Assembly: GCF_002165135.1 (NCBI RefSeq)
Contig: NZ_NFZQ01000010.1
Coordinates: 124,001-188,000 of the forward strand
Source of the DNA: Pseudomonas sp. SID14000
Lineage (GTDB): Bacteria > Pseudomonadota > Gammaproteobacteria > Pseudomonadales > Pseudomonadaceae
Length of the DNA: 64,000 nucleotides
Direction: 5' to 3'
The translations under genes were made by a program, and so were the position numbers. Positions 1 to 9,784 of the stretch are shown in pieces. The first letter of the stretch is position 1; the number at the start of each line of letters is the position of its first letter. A model generated the notes under the pieces. It worked only from the letters and a program-made list of their open reading frames with translations. It had not been told where the DNA came from and made no database searches.

Positions 1-760
1 GCAGGTCGGTGCGCAGGCTCAGGCCTTCGCCCAGCGGGCGGGTATCGATCAGGCCGACGAACTGCTGGCGGTAGATGTCCTCGAGCTTGGCGTAGTAGTA
101 GCTGACGCTGGTTTGCGGGGTGAGGGCGTAGCTGCCGCCGCCGAAGTCCAGGTGGTCGCTGCTGGCGGCGCCGTAGCCGATGTCGTCGCGGCCCGAGGAA
201 TCACGCAGGTTGGCCTTGGTCAGGCGGCCGGCGTTGAAGGTCAGGCCGGCCAGGTCCTGGCTGGTGAGCAGGCCGCCCTGGAAGGTGGAGGCGAGCAGGC
301 GGGTGTCGTTGTACACCACCACCGGCAGGATCGGTTGCAAGGTGCCCAGGCGCAGGGTGCTCTTGGACACCCGCACCTTGCCGGTCAGGCCCAGTTCGCT
401 GTAGTCATCGACCGGTTCATGGCTGTTCGGGCCGAAGGGAAGCAGGCCGGTATTGCGGCGGTCGCGGCTGGAGTCGAGCTTGATGCCCAGTTGGCCCATG
501 GCGTCGACACCAAAACCGACCGGGCCTTCGGTGAAGCCCGACTCCAGCTTGGCGGTAAAGCCCTGGCCCCATTCCTCGGCCTTGGCCTGCGGTGCATTGC
601 TCTGGCGGAAGTCGCGGTTGAGGTAGTGGTTGCGCAGCTCCAGCCGGGCGTGGCTGTCGCCGATGAAATCCGCCATGGCCGGCATCGGCAGGGCGAGGGT
701 GGCCAGCCAGGCGGCCGAAATGAAGTGCGTGCGGTTCATTGTTGTTGTTTTACCCGACAT
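1..760 (-). CDS. OprD-family outer membrane porin, phenylacetate-type (PhaK-like), 3' end outside window
   Basis: This is the N-terminal third of an OprD-family 18-strand porin that would let an aromatic acid cross the outer membrane. The protein starts with a signal peptide ending near PAMA, followed by mature sequence beginning DFIGDS and the family features NHYLNRDF, GFGVDAMGQLG and SSDHLDFGGGSY. The start at 760 is preceded by an AGGGAAG ribosome binding site; a second in-frame ATG lies at 739. It follows the permease gene in the same direction (20-bp gap), which supports phenylacetate as substrate, as for PhaK of P. putida. Family is clear; substrate is inferred from context. The stop codon lies to the left of the window. 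Confidence 0.85.
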   Translation of the reverse strand, partial: MSGKTTTMNRTHFISAAWLATLALPMPAMADFIGDSHARLELRNHYLNRDFRQSNAPQAKAEEWGQGFTAKLESGFTEGPVGFGVDAMGQLGIKLDSSRDRRNTGLLPFGPNSHEPVDDYSELGLTGKVRVSKSTLRLGTLQPILPVVVYNDTRLLASTFQGGLLTSQDLAGLTFNAGRLTKANLRDSSGRDDIGYGAASSDHLDFGGGSYALTPQTSVSYYYAKLEDIYRQQFVGLIDTRPLGEGLSLRTDL

Positions 761-770
761 GGTTGTTCTT
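742..770 (-). promoter_or_regulatory. Crc/Hfq-type CA motifs at the porin start
   Basis: Read on the minus strand, AAGAACAA (763-770) touches the ribosome binding site and AACAACAA (742-749) lies just inside the coding start. Both fit the AANAANAA pattern bound by Hfq with Crc in Pseudomonas catabolite repression. Function is inferred from the motif and its place only. Confidence 0.45.
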
Positions 771-779
771 CCCTGATAG

Positions 780-2342
780 TCAGTGCTTGCTGGCGCCGGC
801 AGCGCCGATTCCGGTCATGGAGCGGATGAACTGGGCCAGGTAGCGGCCACGTTCCTGATTGGCGCGTTCGGAGCTGTCGGTGACGGAGAACACCCAGGCG
901 CCGAGGAAGGCCAGGCTCATGGAGAACAGCGCCGGGTTGCTGTAGGGGAACAGCGCCTTTTCGTTATGCAGCACGTTGACCCACACCGCCGGGCCCAGAA
1001 CCACCAGCAGCACCGCCGAGACCAGGCCAGCCATGCTGCCGCATACCGCGCCGCGGGTGGTCAGGCCTTTCCAGAACATCGAGAGCAGCAGTACCGGGAA
1101 GTTGACCGAGGCGGCCACGGCCAGCACCAGGCCGGAGAGGAAGGCGATGTTCTGCGATTCGAACATCAGGCCGAGGATGACCGCCAGCAGGCCGATCAGC
1201 AGGGTGGCGATACGCGACACGCGCATTTCTTCCTGTTCGCTGGCCTTGCCCTGGCGCACCACGCAGGCATACAGGTCGTGGGAAACCGCCGAAGCGCCGG
1301 ACAGCGCCAGGCCGGCGACCACCGCCAGGATGGTGGCGAAGGCCACGGCGGAGATGAAGCCGAGGAACAGATTGCCACCTACCGCCTGGGCCAGGTGCAC
1401 GGCGACCATGTTGCCGCCGCCGATGATCGCGCCGGTGGCGTCACGGTAGGACGGTTCGGTACCGACCATGACGATGGCACCAAAGCCGATGACGATCAGC
1501 AGCAGGTAGAAGTAGCCGATGAACCCGGTGGCATAGAACACGCTCTTGCGCGCTTCCTTGGCATCGCTGACGGTGAAGAAGCGCATCAGGATATGCGGCA
1601 GGCCGGCGGTACCGAACATCATGCCCAGGCCCAGGGAAATAGCGTCCACCGGGTTGGACAGCAGGCCGCCGGGGGCCATGATCGCCTGGCCCTTGGCATG
1701 TACGGCCACGGCGCTGGCGAACATCGCCTCGGTGCTGAAGCCGAAATGCTTGAGCACCATGAAGGCCATGAAGCTGGTACCCGACAGCAGCATCACCGCC
1801 TTGATGATCTGCACCCAGGTGGTGGCAAGCATGCCGCCGAAGGTGACGTAGGCGACCATCAGCACGCCCACCAGCATCACCGCGTACAGGTAGCTGATGC
1901 CGAACAGCAGTTCGATCAGCTTGCCGGCACCGACCATCTGCGCCACCAGGTACATCAGCGCCACCACCAGGGTGCCGAAGGCCGAGGTCAGGCGCACCGG
2001 GGTTTGCGCCAGGCGGTAGCTGACCACGTCGGCAAAGGTGTACTTGCCCAGGTTGCGCAGGCGTTCGGCGATCAGGAACAGGATGATCGGCCAGCCGGCC
2101 AGTACGCCAAGGGCATACAGCAGGCCGTCGTAACCGTTCATGAACATCATTGCCGAAATGCCCAGGAACGAGGCGGCGCTGATCATGTCGCCGGCGATCG
2201 CCAGGCCGTTCTGCATGCCGGTCAGGCCCCCGCCGGCGGTGTAGAAGTCGCTGGCCGAGCGGGTGCGCATGGCAGCCCAGCGGGTGACCAGCAGGGTGAA
2301 GCAGACGAACACCATGAACATCGAGATGGCGGTCCAGTTCAT
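780..2342 (-). CDS. Solute:sodium symporter family permease (ActP/PhaJ-like), probable phenylacetate uptake
   Basis: A 520-residue, very hydrophobic protein of the SSS (ActP acetate permease) family. The SSS features [20 protein letters not shown] and [11 protein letters not shown] are near the N-terminus, and about 13 membrane segments follow. The start MNWTAISMF at 2342 overlaps the stop of the DUF485 gene by 4 bp (ATGA), a usual translational coupling for this pair. It lies between paaE/DUF485 and the porin, so its cargo is probably phenylacetate, as for the P. putida PhaJ permease. An acetate or other short acid carrier cannot be excluded from sequence. Confidence 0.85.
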   Translation of the reverse strand: MNWTAISMFMVFVCFTLLVTRWAAMRTRSASDFYTAGGGLTGMQNGLAIAGDMISAASFLGISAMMFMNGYDGLLYALGVLAGWPIILFLIAERLRNLGKYTFADVVSYRLAQTPVRLTSAFGTLVVALMYLVAQMVGAGKLIELLFGISYLYAVMLVGVLMVAYVTFGGMLATTWVQIIKAVMLLSGTSFMAFMVLKHFGFSTEAMFASAVAVHAKGQAIMAPGGLLSNPVDAISLGLGMMFGTAGLPHILMRFFTVSDAKEARKSVFYATGFIGYFYLLLIVIGFGAIVMVGTEPSYRDATGAIIGGGNMVAVHLAQAVGGNLFLGFISAVAFATILAVVAGLALSGASAVSHDLYACVVRQGKASEQEEMRVSRIATLLIGLLAVILGLMFESQNIAFLSGLVLAVAASVNFPVLLLSMFWKGLTTRGAVCGSMAGLVSAVLLVVLGPAVWVNVLHNEKALFPYSNPALFSMSLAFLGAWVFSVTDSSERANQERGRYLAQFIRSMTGIGAAGASKH

Positions 2343-2647
2343 TGTGCGCACTCCTGCTTGACCTTGTCGTTGAGCGGGTCGAGCGCGTTGTTGGCGCGGT
2401 GCACATAGATGCCGGTCAGGGCGAAGGACAGCAGTACCATCAGCACGCCCACCAGCATGCCGACGGTGGTGACGCCACCGCTGAGGGACTGGCCGAGGGT
2501 GCTGGGGGAAAACGCCACCAGCAGGACGAAGCCGTAGTAGATCACCAGCATGGCCAGGGTCAGGCTGCCGTTGAGACGGCGTTTGCGCTGCACCAGGTGC
2601 TGGAAGTCGGGGTGGTTGGCGATGCTTTCTATGCGTTCGGGTGTCAT
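2339..2647 (-). CDS. DUF485 inner membrane protein, permease partner (YjcH-like)
   Basis: A 102-residue protein with two membrane segments (about residues 25-45 and 60-82) and the DUF485 start [16 protein letters not shown]. Such proteins are almost always encoded just before an ActP-type permease, as here with a 4-bp overlap. The exact role is unknown; it may help assembly or activity of the permease. The leader on the minus strand is rich in CAA repeats, which may also matter for Hfq/Crc control. Confidence 0.88.
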   Translation of the reverse strand: MTPERIESIANHPDFQHLVQRKRRLNGSLTLAMLVIYYGFVLLVAFSPSTLGQSLSGGVTTVGMLVGVLMVLLSFALTGIYVHRANNALDPLNDKVKQECAQ

Positions 2648-2710
2648 GGGTTGCGATCTCTGGGTGTTGTAATTGTTTTGTTGAGGTCACGCGGGTGTTG
2701 CGGTGTTGCT

Positions 2711-2740
2711 GATGGCCTCTTCGCGGGTGAACCCGCGAAG
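2711..2740. repeat. REP element, putida type
   Basis: A GGCCTCTTCGCGGGTGAACC core with an inverted partner makes a hairpin in the gap between paaE and the DUF485 gene. The core is the same as in the two REP copies near 6.55 kb. Confidence 0.75.
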
Positions 2741-2754
2741 ACGGCGACGCGGTT

Positions 2755-3831
2755 TCAGAGCTGATCGAAATCGAGCACCACCTTGTCGCTCACCGGGTAG
2801 GTCTGGCACGACAGCACATACCCGGCCGCCACTTCGTAGTCCTCCAGGGCATGGTTGCTGTCCATTTCCACTTCGCCCTCGATGACCCGGCACTTGCAGG
2901 TCGAGCACACGCCGGCCTTGCACGAGTACGGCAGCTCGGCGCCGATGGCATTGCCGGCGTCCAGCACGTTTTGGGTGTTGCGTGGCAGGTCGAAGGTGAG
3001 GGCGCGGCCGTCGCTGATCACGGTGATATGGCTGAGCGCCGAGTCCACCTGGCGCGCCGCCTCGCGGGCTTCACGCCGGGCTTCGCTGCCAGCAGCGGCG
3101 AACAGCTCGAAATGGATGCGTTCCTTGGCCAGGCCATTGGCCTGCAGGCTGTCGCGCACCGTCTCGGTCATCGCCTGTGGGCCGCAGATGAACGCGGCGT
3201 CCAGGCTGGCAACGTCCATCCAGCGCGAGAATAACTGGCCGCACTTGCCGGCATCGATGCGGCCGTTGTACAGGTCGACATCCTGCTGCTCGCGGCTGAA
3301 CACGAAAATCAGGTTCAGGCGGTCGAGGTAACGGTTCTTCAGGTCCTCCAGCTTGTCGCGGAACAGTGCGCCAGAGCTGGAGCGGTTGCCATACAGCAGG
3401 GTGAAGCGGCTGTGCGGCTCGCTGGCCAGGGTAGTGGCGATGATCGACAGGATCGGCGTGATGCCGCTGCCGGCGGCCACGCCCAGGTAGTTGCCCTGGC
3501 GGGCCGGCTCCAGTGGCACGAAGAAGCTGCCCGACGGCGGCATAACTTCCAGCTGCTGGCCGGCCTTGAGCACGTCATTGGCAAATGCCGAGAAGCGCCC
3601 GCCAGGCACGCGCTTTACCGCCACACGCAGCTCGCCGTCCTGCACGGCGCTGCAGATGGAGTAGGAACGGCGGACTTCTTCGTTGTCCAGCCGGGTACGC
3701 ATGACAAGGTACTGGCCCTGGATGAAACGGAACTGCGCCTGCAAGTGCTCGGGCACGTCGAAGGCAATCGACACCGCATCGCGGGTCTCGTTGCGCACTT
3801 GCTTGATGGTCAGGCTGTGAAACTGGCTCAT
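2755..3831 (-). CDS. paaE: Phenylacetyl-CoA 1,2-epoxidase reductase subunit PaaE
   Basis: A 358-residue reductase that passes electrons from NADPH to the PaaA di-iron centre. An N-terminal ferredoxin-reductase FAD domain (RRSYSICS flavin motif, about residues 55-62) is followed by an NAD(P) domain ([10 protein letters not shown]) and a C-terminal plant-type 2Fe-2S domain with the cysteine pattern [12 protein letters not shown]...LSCQ. I chose the ATG at 3831 over an upstream GTG because GGAGA lies six bases before it. It is last in paaABCDE, 15 bp after paaD. Confidence 0.95.
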   Translation of the reverse strand: MSQFHSLTIKQVRNETRDAVSIAFDVPEHLQAQFRFIQGQYLVMRTRLDNEEVRRSYSICSAVQDGELRVAVKRVPGGRFSAFANDVLKAGQQLEVMPPSGSFFVPLEPARQGNYLGVAAGSGITPILSIIATTLASEPHSRFTLLYGNRSSSGALFRDKLEDLKNRYLDRLNLIFVFSREQQDVDLYNGRIDAGKCGQLFSRWMDVASLDAAFICGPQAMTETVRDSLQANGLAKERIHFELFAAAGSEARREAREAARQVDSALSHITVISDGRALTFDLPRNTQNVLDAGNAIGAELPYSCKAGVCSTCKCRVIEGEVEMDSNHALEDYEVAAGYVLSCQTYPVSDKVVLDFDQL

Positions 3832-3846
3832 GGCGTTCTCCACGGC

Positions 3847-4380
3847 TCAAATGCATTTGAAATAGTCGAACGGCTCCAGGCACTGGCGGCAGCGGTAAAG
3901 CGCCTTGCAGGCCGTTGAGCCGAACTGGCTGAGCAGTTCGGTTTGGGCGCTGCCGCACTGCGGGCAGCACACCTGGGGCACCTCGCCGAGCAGGCTACGC
4001 TTGCTGGCGCTGCCCTGTGGCGGGGCGATGCCATAGGCGCGCAGGCGCTCGCGGCCCAGCTCGCTGATCCAGTCAGTGCTCCAGGCCGGGGTCAGCCGGC
4101 GCTCAAGATCCGGTGCGGGAAAACCGGCCTGTTCCAGCGCCTGGCGGATATCCCCCTCGATCACCTCGGTGGCCGGGCACCCGGAGTAGGTCGGGGTGAC
4201 CACCAGGTGCAGGTGCCCGGCGCGCCAGTCGAGGTCTCGGACGATTCCCAGGTCGACCACGCTGACCACGGGCACTTCCGGGTCCATGACCTGGGCCAGT
4301 ACCGCCCAGGCCCGGGCCAGGTCCTCGCTTTGTTGCGCGCGGGCGCCACGGTCGCCGGCAATCAGCTCACCAGGTTGCAT
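3847..4380 (-). CDS. paaD: PaaD, assembly factor of the phenylacetyl-CoA epoxidase
   Basis: A 177-residue protein with a MIP18/DUF59 domain (VMDPEVPVVSVVDLG, YSGCPATEVI) and a C-terminal zinc-ribbon-like region with paired cysteines (CCPQCG and CRQCLEPFDYFKC). PaaD is needed for epoxidase activity and is thought to mature the Fe-S or di-iron centre; it is not part of the core enzyme. The true start MQPGELIAG at 4380 overlaps the end of paaC by 14 bp. Confidence 0.93.
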   Translation of the reverse strand: MQPGELIAGDRGARAQQSEDLARAWAVLAQVMDPEVPVVSVVDLGIVRDLDWRAGHLHLVVTPTYSGCPATEVIEGDIRQALEQAGFPAPDLERRLTPAWSTDWISELGRERLRAYGIAPPQGSASKRSLLGEVPQVCCPQCGSAQTELLSQFGSTACKALYRCRQCLEPFDYFKCI

Positions 4381-5125
4381 CGGGGTAAGCCCTTGGCAGG
4401 AACTGCATTTCGGCCAGCAGCAGGCCCAGGTGTTCGGTGTGCAGGCCTTTGCGACCGTCCAGGTAAAAGTGGCCGGCGGCCTTGGGCAGCGGCAGCTCGA
4501 CCGAAGAGAACGTCTCGCCAACCTGCTTGAGCCAGGCAGCGCCGACGGCAGCCGGGTCGGCGGCGACACCCGCTTGCGCCAGGTGCACTTCATTGTCGCT
4601 GCCGGCGGCCAACTCGACGGTGAAGCGCCACAGTGCAGGGATGGCCGCGAGCATGCGTTGGCGGCTTTCTTCGGTGCCACCGCCCAGGCGTTGCACCCAC
4701 TCGCTGGAGCGACGCAGGTGGTAGGTGACTTCCTTCAGGGCCTTGGCGGCGATACCGGCGATACGTTCGTCGTTCGAGCTGACCAGGCCCTGAAGCACGG
4801 CGAAATGCCAGGCGTCATAGAAAAACTGCTTGGTCATGGTCACGGCGAAATCGCCGTTGGGCTGCTCGACCAGCAGCAGGTTGCGATAGGCCCGCTCGTC
4901 ACGGCGGAAGGCCAGGGCGTCGGCGTCACGGCCGTCATCGAGCAGCTCGGCGGCGTACTCCAGCCAGTTGCGCGCCTGGCCGACCAGGTCGAGGCCGACG
5001 TTCATCAGGGCCAGCTCTTCTTCGATGGCCGGGGCGCGGCCACACCATTCGCAAAGGCGCTGGCCCTGCACCACGGCACTGTCACCGAGCAGCAGCAGGT
5101 AGGGGATAAGGGTTTCGTTGTGCAT
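4367..5125 (-). CDS. paaC: PaaC, structural subunit of the phenylacetyl-CoA epoxidase
   Basis: A 252-residue ferritin-like helical protein (MHNETLIPYLLLLGDSAVVQ). PaaC pairs with catalytic PaaA in the epoxidase core and has lost a working metal centre. Family hallmarks include KALKEVTYHLRRSSEWV. The start at 5125 is the first ATG after a 9-bp gap from paaB; the codon farther upstream in frame is GTG and gives no better fit to the family. Confidence 0.93.
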   Translation of the reverse strand: MHNETLIPYLLLLGDSAVVQGQRLCEWCGRAPAIEEELALMNVGLDLVGQARNWLEYAAELLDDGRDADALAFRRDERAYRNLLLVEQPNGDFAVTMTKQFFYDAWHFAVLQGLVSSNDERIAGIAAKALKEVTYHLRRSSEWVQRLGGGTEESRQRMLAAIPALWRFTVELAAGSDNEVHLAQAGVAADPAAVGAAWLKQVGETFSSVELPLPKAAGHFYLDGRKGLHTEHLGLLLAEMQFLPRAYPDATW

Positions 5126-5133
5126 GGCCAACC

Positions 5134-5415
5134 TCACATGTGTCCGACTTCGTCGGGCAGCTCGTAGAAGCTGGCATGGCGGTAGACCTTGTCGTCCGCC
5201 GGGGCGAACAGCGGGTCTTTCTCGTCGGGGGAAGAGGCGGTGATCAGTGCCGAGGGCACCACCCACAGGCTGACGCCTTCGCTGCGGCGGGTGTACAGCT
5301 CGCGGGCGTTTTCGATGGCCATGGCGGCATCGGCGGCGTGCACGCTGCCGACATGCTTGTGGTTAAGGCCGTGCTTGCTGCGCACGAACACTTCGTAGAG
5401 GGTCCAGACAGACAT
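5134..5415 (-). CDS. paaB: PaaB, small subunit of the phenylacetyl-CoA epoxidase
   Basis: A 93-residue protein beginning MSVWTLYEVFVRSKHGLNHK and containing HVGSVHAADAAMAIENARE, the PaaB signature. PaaB bridges PaaAC heterodimers in the multicomponent epoxidase. It sits 25 bp after paaA and 9 bp before paaC. Confidence 0.95.
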   Translation of the reverse strand: MSVWTLYEVFVRSKHGLNHKHVGSVHAADAAMAIENARELYTRRSEGVSLWVVPSALITASSPDEKDPLFAPADDKVYRHASFYELPDEVGHM

Positions 5416-5440
5416 TTTCGATCTCCGCATCATTCGCCGC

Positions 5441-6430
5441 TCAGGCGGCGTTCTTGTTCTGTTGCTTGCGCGCGTAGGCCACGGCGGCCTCGCGTACCCA
5501 GGCGCCGTCCTCGATGGCCTTGCGCCGGGTGGCGACGCGTTCCTGGTTGCATGGGCCATTGCCCTTGATCACTTCGTAGAACTCGTCCCACTGGATTTCG
5601 CCGAAGTCGTAGTGACCGCGCTCTGCGTTCCACTTCAGTTCGGGGTCGGGGGCGGTGCAGCCGAGCAGTTCGAGTTGCGGCACGGTCTGGTCGATGAAGC
5701 GCTGGCGCAGTTCATCGTTGGTCTGGCGCTTGATCTTCCATGCCATGGACTGAGCGCTGTTGGGGGAATGCTCGTCGCTTGGGCCGAACATCATCAGAGC
5801 TGGCCACCATAGGCGGTTGATGGCGTCCTGGACCATGTCCTTCTGAGCCTGGGTACCGTGGCGCATCATGGTCAGGAGGATTTCGTAGCCCTGGCGCTGG
5901 TGAAAGCTTTCTTCCTTGCAGATGCGGATCATGGCGCGGGAGTAGGGGCCGTATGAGGTGCGCTGCAGCACCACCTGGTTGACGATGGCGGCGCCATCCA
6001 CCAGCCAGCCCACTGCGCCCATGTCGGCCCAACTGAGGGTGGGGTAGTTGAAGATGCTCGAGTACTTGGCCTTGCCGCTGTGCAGCTTGGCGATTTCTTC
6101 GTCACGGTCGGCGCCCAGGGTTTCCATGGCGCTGTACAGGTACAGGCCGTGGCCGGCTTCGTCCTGGATCTTGGCCATCAGTTGCAGTTTGCGCTTGAGG
6201 CTGGGGGCACGGGTGACCCAGTTGCCTTCGGGCAGCATGCCGACGATTTCCGAATGGGCGTGCTGGGAGATCTGCCGGATCAGGGTTTGGCGGTAGGCCT
6301 CGGGCATCCAGTTCTTGGCTTCGATCTTGATTTCGGCGTCGATCTTTTCCTGGAAGTTGCGCTCTTCGGGCGACATCTCCTCCAGCGACTTGACGCGCTT
6401 GACTCCGGTTTCCACTAGCTGTGCGTACAT
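5441..6430 (-). CDS. paaA: PaaA, catalytic di-iron subunit of the phenylacetyl-CoA 1,2-epoxidase
   Basis: A 329-residue oxygenase subunit that makes the ring 1,2-epoxide of phenylacetyl-CoA with O2. Iron ligands lie in ferritin-like helices around [19 protein letters not shown] and [16 protein letters not shown], and the family start [13 protein letters not shown] is present. It is first in paaABCDE, and its 260-bp upstream region holds GATACA/TGTATC elements that fit PaaX control. Confidence 0.96.
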   Translation of the reverse strand: MYAQLVETGVKRVKSLEEMSPEERNFQEKIDAEIKIEAKNWMPEAYRQTLIRQISQHAHSEIVGMLPEGNWVTRAPSLKRKLQLMAKIQDEAGHGLYLYSAMETLGADRDEEIAKLHSGKAKYSSIFNYPTLSWADMGAVGWLVDGAAIVNQVVLQRTSYGPYSRAMIRICKEESFHQRQGYEILLTMMRHGTQAQKDMVQDAINRLWWPALMMFGPSDEHSPNSAQSMAWKIKRQTNDELRQRFIDQTVPQLELLGCTAPDPELKWNAERGHYDFGEIQWDEFYEVIKGNGPCNQERVATRRKAIEDGAWVREAAVAYARKQQNKNAA

Positions 6431-6467
6431 GTGTTCCGACTCCTGCTAAGGCATGAGTCATTTGTAA

Positions 6468-6524
6468 GCGATACAAAACATAACGTCAAACACATTTGTG
6501 TGTATCAAATAAGATTTGTGTATC
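6468..6524. promoter_or_regulatory. Candidate PaaX operator in front of paaA
   Basis: GCGATACA (6468-6475) faces TGTATC copies at 6501-6506 and 6519-6524. The first pair is separated by 25 bp. The same two half-sites, 26 bp apart, occur between paaF and paaY. E. coli PaaX binds an inverted repeat with a spacer of similar length, so these are likely repressor half-sites, though the sequence of the arms differs. Confidence 0.5.
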
Positions 6525-6530
6525 ACATTG

Positions 6531-6564
6531 ATGGCCCTTTCGCGGGTAAACCCGCTCCCACAGG
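6531..6564 (+). repeat. REP element, first arm of an inverted pair
   Basis: The core TTTCGCGGGTAAACCCGC is followed by TCCCACAGG. It pairs in inverted orientation with the copy at 6594-6629, making a BIME-like unit between paaK and paaA. Confidence 0.85.
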
Positions 6565-6593
6565 TCATGTGCAGCCCCAGGCATGATGCGATT

Positions 6594-6629
6594 CCTGTGG
6601 GAGCGGGTTTACCCGCGAAGAGGCCAGCC
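6594..6629 (-). repeat. REP element, second arm of the inverted pair
   Basis: The inverted copy of the element at 6531-6564, with core CCTGTGGGAGCGGGTTTACC. It lies between the paaK terminator and the paaA promoter. Confidence 0.85.
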
Positions 6630-6634
6630 GGAAA

Positions 6635-6670
6635 AACGCAAAAAAAAAAGCCCCGGACGATGCCGGGGCA
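6635..6670 (-). terminator. Intrinsic terminator after paaK
   Basis: Read on the minus strand, GCCCCGG and CCGGGGC form a seven-pair stem with a short loop and are followed by a run of T (a run of A at 6641-6649 on the plus strand). It lies 20 bp beyond the paaK stop, separating the paaFGHIJK transcript from paaABCDE. Confidence 0.88.
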
Positions 6671-6689
6671 GAAAAGGCAGCCGAATGAA

Positions 6690-8009
6690 TCAGCTGGCCA
6701 ACCGTTTGTCGAACACGTGGCAGGCCTTGCCCTCGGAACGCTTGAGCGTGCCGCAGGGCTGCAGGCGCACTTGGGTGCTGATGCCGATATAGGTCTTGAT
6801 CTGCCTAGTCAGTTCCGCGGTCAACAGCTTGCGCTGGCCTTCATCAAGGTGCTGGCACTCTGCGCGCAATTCCACATGCACCTCGACGCTGTCCAGGTTT
6901 CCATTGCGATACAGATGAATCTCATACATTTCTGAAAGCTGTTTTATTTTTAGCACCTGCTCCTCGATCTGGGTCGGGAACACGTTGACCCCGCGAATGA
7001 TCAGCATGTCATCGCTGCGGCCAGTGATCTTGCCGATCCGCCGCATCGGTCGGGCGGTGCCGGGCAACAGCCGGGTCAGGTCGCGGGTGCGGTAGCGCAC
7101 CATTGGCAGCGCTTCCTTGCTCAGCGAGGTGAACACCAGTTCGCCCAACTGGCCGTCCGGCAACACCTCGCCGGTGATCGGGTCGATGATCTCGGGGTAG
7201 AAATGGTCTTCCCAGATGGTCGGGCCATCCTTGGTTTCGATGCATTCCATCGCCACCCCAGGCCCCATGATTTCCGAAAGGCCATAAATGTCGAGGGCAT
7301 CGATGCCCAGCCGTTGCTCGATCGAGCGGCGCAGCTCATCGGTCCATGGCTCGGCGCCGAATATGCCCAGGCGCAGCTTGAGATCGTGCGGGTCGATACC
7401 CTGGCGCTCTATCTCATCGGCCAGGTTCAGCATGTAGGAGGGGGTGACCATGATGATGTCGGGCTGGAAGTCGCGAATCAGCTGCACCTGCTTCTCGGTC
7501 TGGCCGCCGGACATGGGGATCACCGTGCAGCCCAGGCGCTCGGCACCGTAATGCGCACCAAGCCCGCCGGTGAACAGGCCGTAGCCGTAGGAGACATGCA
7601 CTTTGTCACCCTTGCGCCCACCAGCGGCGCGGATCGAGCGGGCGACCACATTGGCCCAGGTGTCGATGTCGTTCTGGGTGTAGCCGACCACCGTCGGCTT
7701 GCCGGTCGTGCCGCTGGAGGCGTGCAGGCGCACCACCTCTTGCTGGGGAACGGCGAACATGCCGTAGGGGTAGTTGTCGCGCAGGTCGTTCTTGCCGGTG
7801 AAGGGGAACTTCGCCAGGTCTTCGAGGCACTTGAGATCGTCGGGGTGGGCGCCGCATTCGGCAAAGCGCTGGCGGTACAGCGGCACGTTGTCATAGGCGT
7901 GCTTAAGGCTCCAGCGCAGGCGCTCAAGTTGGTGCTGGCGCAGGGCGTCGACGCTGGCGGTTTCCATCGGGTCCAACAGGGCACGATCGGCATCATGGTA
8001 CATGTTCAT
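6690..8009 (-). CDS. paaK: Phenylacetate-CoA ligase
   Basis: A 439-residue AMP-forming ligase that activates phenylacetate with ATP and CoA in the cytosol. The P-loop-like motif SSGTTGKPTVVGYT, the adenylate motif YGLSEIMGPGV and the C-terminal RSDDMLIIRGVNVFPTQIE hinge are all present. I start it at MNMYHDADRALL (8009), which gives the usual PaaK length; a second ATG follows at 8003. It is last in the paaF-to-paaK row and has its own 120-bp leader after paaJ. Confidence 0.96.
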   Translation of the reverse strand: MNMYHDADRALLDPMETASVDALRQHQLERLRWSLKHAYDNVPLYRQRFAECGAHPDDLKCLEDLAKFPFTGKNDLRDNYPYGMFAVPQQEVVRLHASSGTTGKPTVVGYTQNDIDTWANVVARSIRAAGGRKGDKVHVSYGYGLFTGGLGAHYGAERLGCTVIPMSGGQTEKQVQLIRDFQPDIIMVTPSYMLNLADEIERQGIDPHDLKLRLGIFGAEPWTDELRRSIEQRLGIDALDIYGLSEIMGPGVAMECIETKDGPTIWEDHFYPEIIDPITGEVLPDGQLGELVFTSLSKEALPMVRYRTRDLTRLLPGTARPMRRIGKITGRSDDMLIIRGVNVFPTQIEEQVLKIKQLSEMYEIHLYRNGNLDSVEVHVELRAECQHLDEGQRKLLTAELTRQIKTYIGISTQVRLQPCGTLKRSEGKACHVFDKRLAS

Positions 8010-8022
8010 GGCTTCACTCGAA

Positions 8023-8030
8023 TTGTTCTT
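8023..8030 (-). promoter_or_regulatory. Crc/Hfq-type motif in the paaK leader
   Basis: AAGAACAA on the minus strand, 13 bases before the paaK start, matches AANAANAA. It would allow catabolite repression of the ligase at translation. Confidence 0.4.
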
Positions 8031-8130
8031 GTACGCCGCGCGGTACCGGTTGCAGGCCGCGTGGTGAGTGTCATGAGCGCAGCATATACGGCTGCGTTCG
8101 GTTCGGTAACAAGCCGATGGTCTGAACCGC

Positions 8131-9351
8131 TCAGAGGCGTTCAATGACCATCGCGATGCCCTGGCCAACGCCGATGCACATGGTGCACAGGGCGTAGCGG
8201 CCGGCGGTTTCTTCCAGTTCGTGCAGCGCGGTGGTGACCAGGCGTGCACCGCTCATGCCCAGCGGGTGGCCCAGGGCGATGGCACCGCCGTTGCGGTTGA
8301 CCCGCTCGTCGTCGTCGGCCAGGCCGAGCTCGCGCAATACCGCGAGGCCCTGGGCGGCAAAGGCCTCGTTGAGTTCGATGACATCCATGTCGGCCAGCGA
8401 CAGCCCTGTAAGCTCCAGCACCTTACGGGTAGCCGGGACCGGGCCGATGCCCATCAGCCGTGGTTCGACCCCGGCCACCGCCATGCCGACAATGCGGCCA
8501 CGGGCCTTCAGGCCATGACGGCGGGCGGCTGCGCTGCTAGCCAGCAGCAGGGCACAGGCACCGTCATTGACCCCGGAGGCATTGCCGGCGGTGACGCTGC
8601 CGCCATCACGGAACGGGGTACCAAGCCTGGCCAGTTGCTCCAGGGTGGTGTCGCCGCGGGGATGTTCGTCGTGCTCGACCACTATGGCCGGGCCTTTGCG
8701 CTGAGGGATCTCGACCGGCACGATTTCCCGTACCAGGCGCCCGCGTGCCTGGGCGGCTGCGGCCTTGTGCTGGCTGCGCAGGGCGAAGGCGTCCTGGTCG
8801 GCGCGGGAAATACCGAACTGTTCGGCAACGTTCTCGGCCGTTTCCGGCATCGAATCGGTACCAAAGGCCGCCTTCATCAGCGGGTTGACGAAACGCCAGC
8901 CGATGGTGGTATCGAACAGCTCGGCTGCGCGGCCGAACGCCTGCTCCGACTTGCCCATGACGAACGGCGCGCGAGACATCGATTCCACGCCGCCGGCCAG
9001 CATCAGCCCGGCTTCACCGCAGCGCAGGGCGCGGGCCGCATAGCCAATGGCGTCCAGGCCGGAACCGCACAGGCGGTTGATGGTAGTGCCGGGCACTTCG
9101 ATAGGCAGCCCGGCCAACAAGCTGGCCATGTGCGCCACGTTGCGGTTGTCTTCACCAGCCTGGTTGGCACAGCCGAGGACGACGTCGTCGATGGCTTTCC
9201 AGTCCAGTTCGGGGTGACGCTGGATCAGGGCCTTGAGCGGGATGGCGGCCAGGTCATCGGCGCGCACGCCGCTCAAGGCCCCGGCATAACGACCAATGGG
9301 TGTGCGCACGGCATCGATGATCAAGGCGTCGGCCAGGGTGTGTTCAGTCAT
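8131..9351 (-). CDS. paaJ: 3-oxoadipyl-CoA / 3-oxo-5,6-dehydrosuberyl-CoA thiolase
   Basis: A 406-residue thiolase that ends the pathway, giving acetyl-CoA and succinyl-CoA. The acyl-enzyme cysteine is in [12 protein letters not shown] (about residue 90). The C-terminal catalytic His and Cys lie in [16 protein letters not shown] and [10 protein letters not shown]. The start [20 protein letters not shown] at 9351 overlaps paaI by 8 bp. Confidence 0.95.
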   Translation of the reverse strand: MTEHTLADALIIDAVRTPIGRYAGALSGVRADDLAAIPLKALIQRHPELDWKAIDDVVLGCANQAGEDNRNVAHMASLLAGLPIEVPGTTINRLCGSGLDAIGYAARALRCGEAGLMLAGGVESMSRAPFVMGKSEQAFGRAAELFDTTIGWRFVNPLMKAAFGTDSMPETAENVAEQFGISRADQDAFALRSQHKAAAAQARGRLVREIVPVEIPQRKGPAIVVEHDEHPRGDTTLEQLARLGTPFRDGGSVTAGNASGVNDGACALLLASSAAARRHGLKARGRIVGMAVAGVEPRLMGIGPVPATRKVLELTGLSLADMDVIELNEAFAAQGLAVLRELGLADDDERVNRNGGAIALGHPLGMSGARLVTTALHELEETAGRYALCTMCIGVGQGIAMVIERL

Positions 9352-9784
9352 CTTGCGTCTCCTGCGCCAGCACAGTGCCGCGCACTTTGTAGGATTTGCC
9401 ATGGAACATCGCCACCAGCTCACCGCGCTGGTTTTCGATGCGGACCTCGTACAGGCCGGTGCGGCCCTTGCGGCTGACCTCGCTTGCGCGGGCAGTGAGC
9501 ACGTCATCGCGCAGCGCCGGAGCCAGGTAGTCGATGTTGCAGCCCAGGGCGACAGTGGCTTGGTTGTAACTGTTGCAGGCAAAGGCAAACGCCGAATCGG
9601 CCAGGGCGAACATGAACCCACCATGGCAGGTGCCATGGCCCTGGATCATGTCGGCGCGTACCGGCATGCGCAGGCATGCCTGGCCCGGGCCGGCTTCCAG
9701 CAGGCGGATGCCCAGGCCCTGGGTGGCCTGGTCGCGGGCGTACATGGCCTCGGCACAGGCTTGTGCCAGTTCGACTTCAGTCAT
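9344..9784 (-). CDS. paaI: PaaI hydroxyphenylacetyl-CoA thioesterase
   Basis: A 146-residue hot-dog fold thioesterase with the motif [19 protein letters not shown], typical of PaaI. It is thought to release CoA from dead-end intermediates of the pathway. It overlaps both paaH (8 bp) and paaJ (8 bp), so translation is coupled. Confidence 0.95.
   Translation of the reverse strand: MTEVELAQACAEAMYARDQATQGLGIRLLEAGPGQACLRMPVRADMIQGHGTCHGGFMFALADSAFAFACNSYNQATVALGCNIDYLAPALRDDVLTARASEVSRKGRTGLYEVRIENQRGELVAMFHGKSYKVRGTVLAQETQDD

Noticed and set aside
783-2408. A 541-codon open frame on the plus strand opposite the permease
   Set aside because: It is a shadow of the permease gene in high-GC DNA: rich in His, Gln, Gly and Ala, with no family features.
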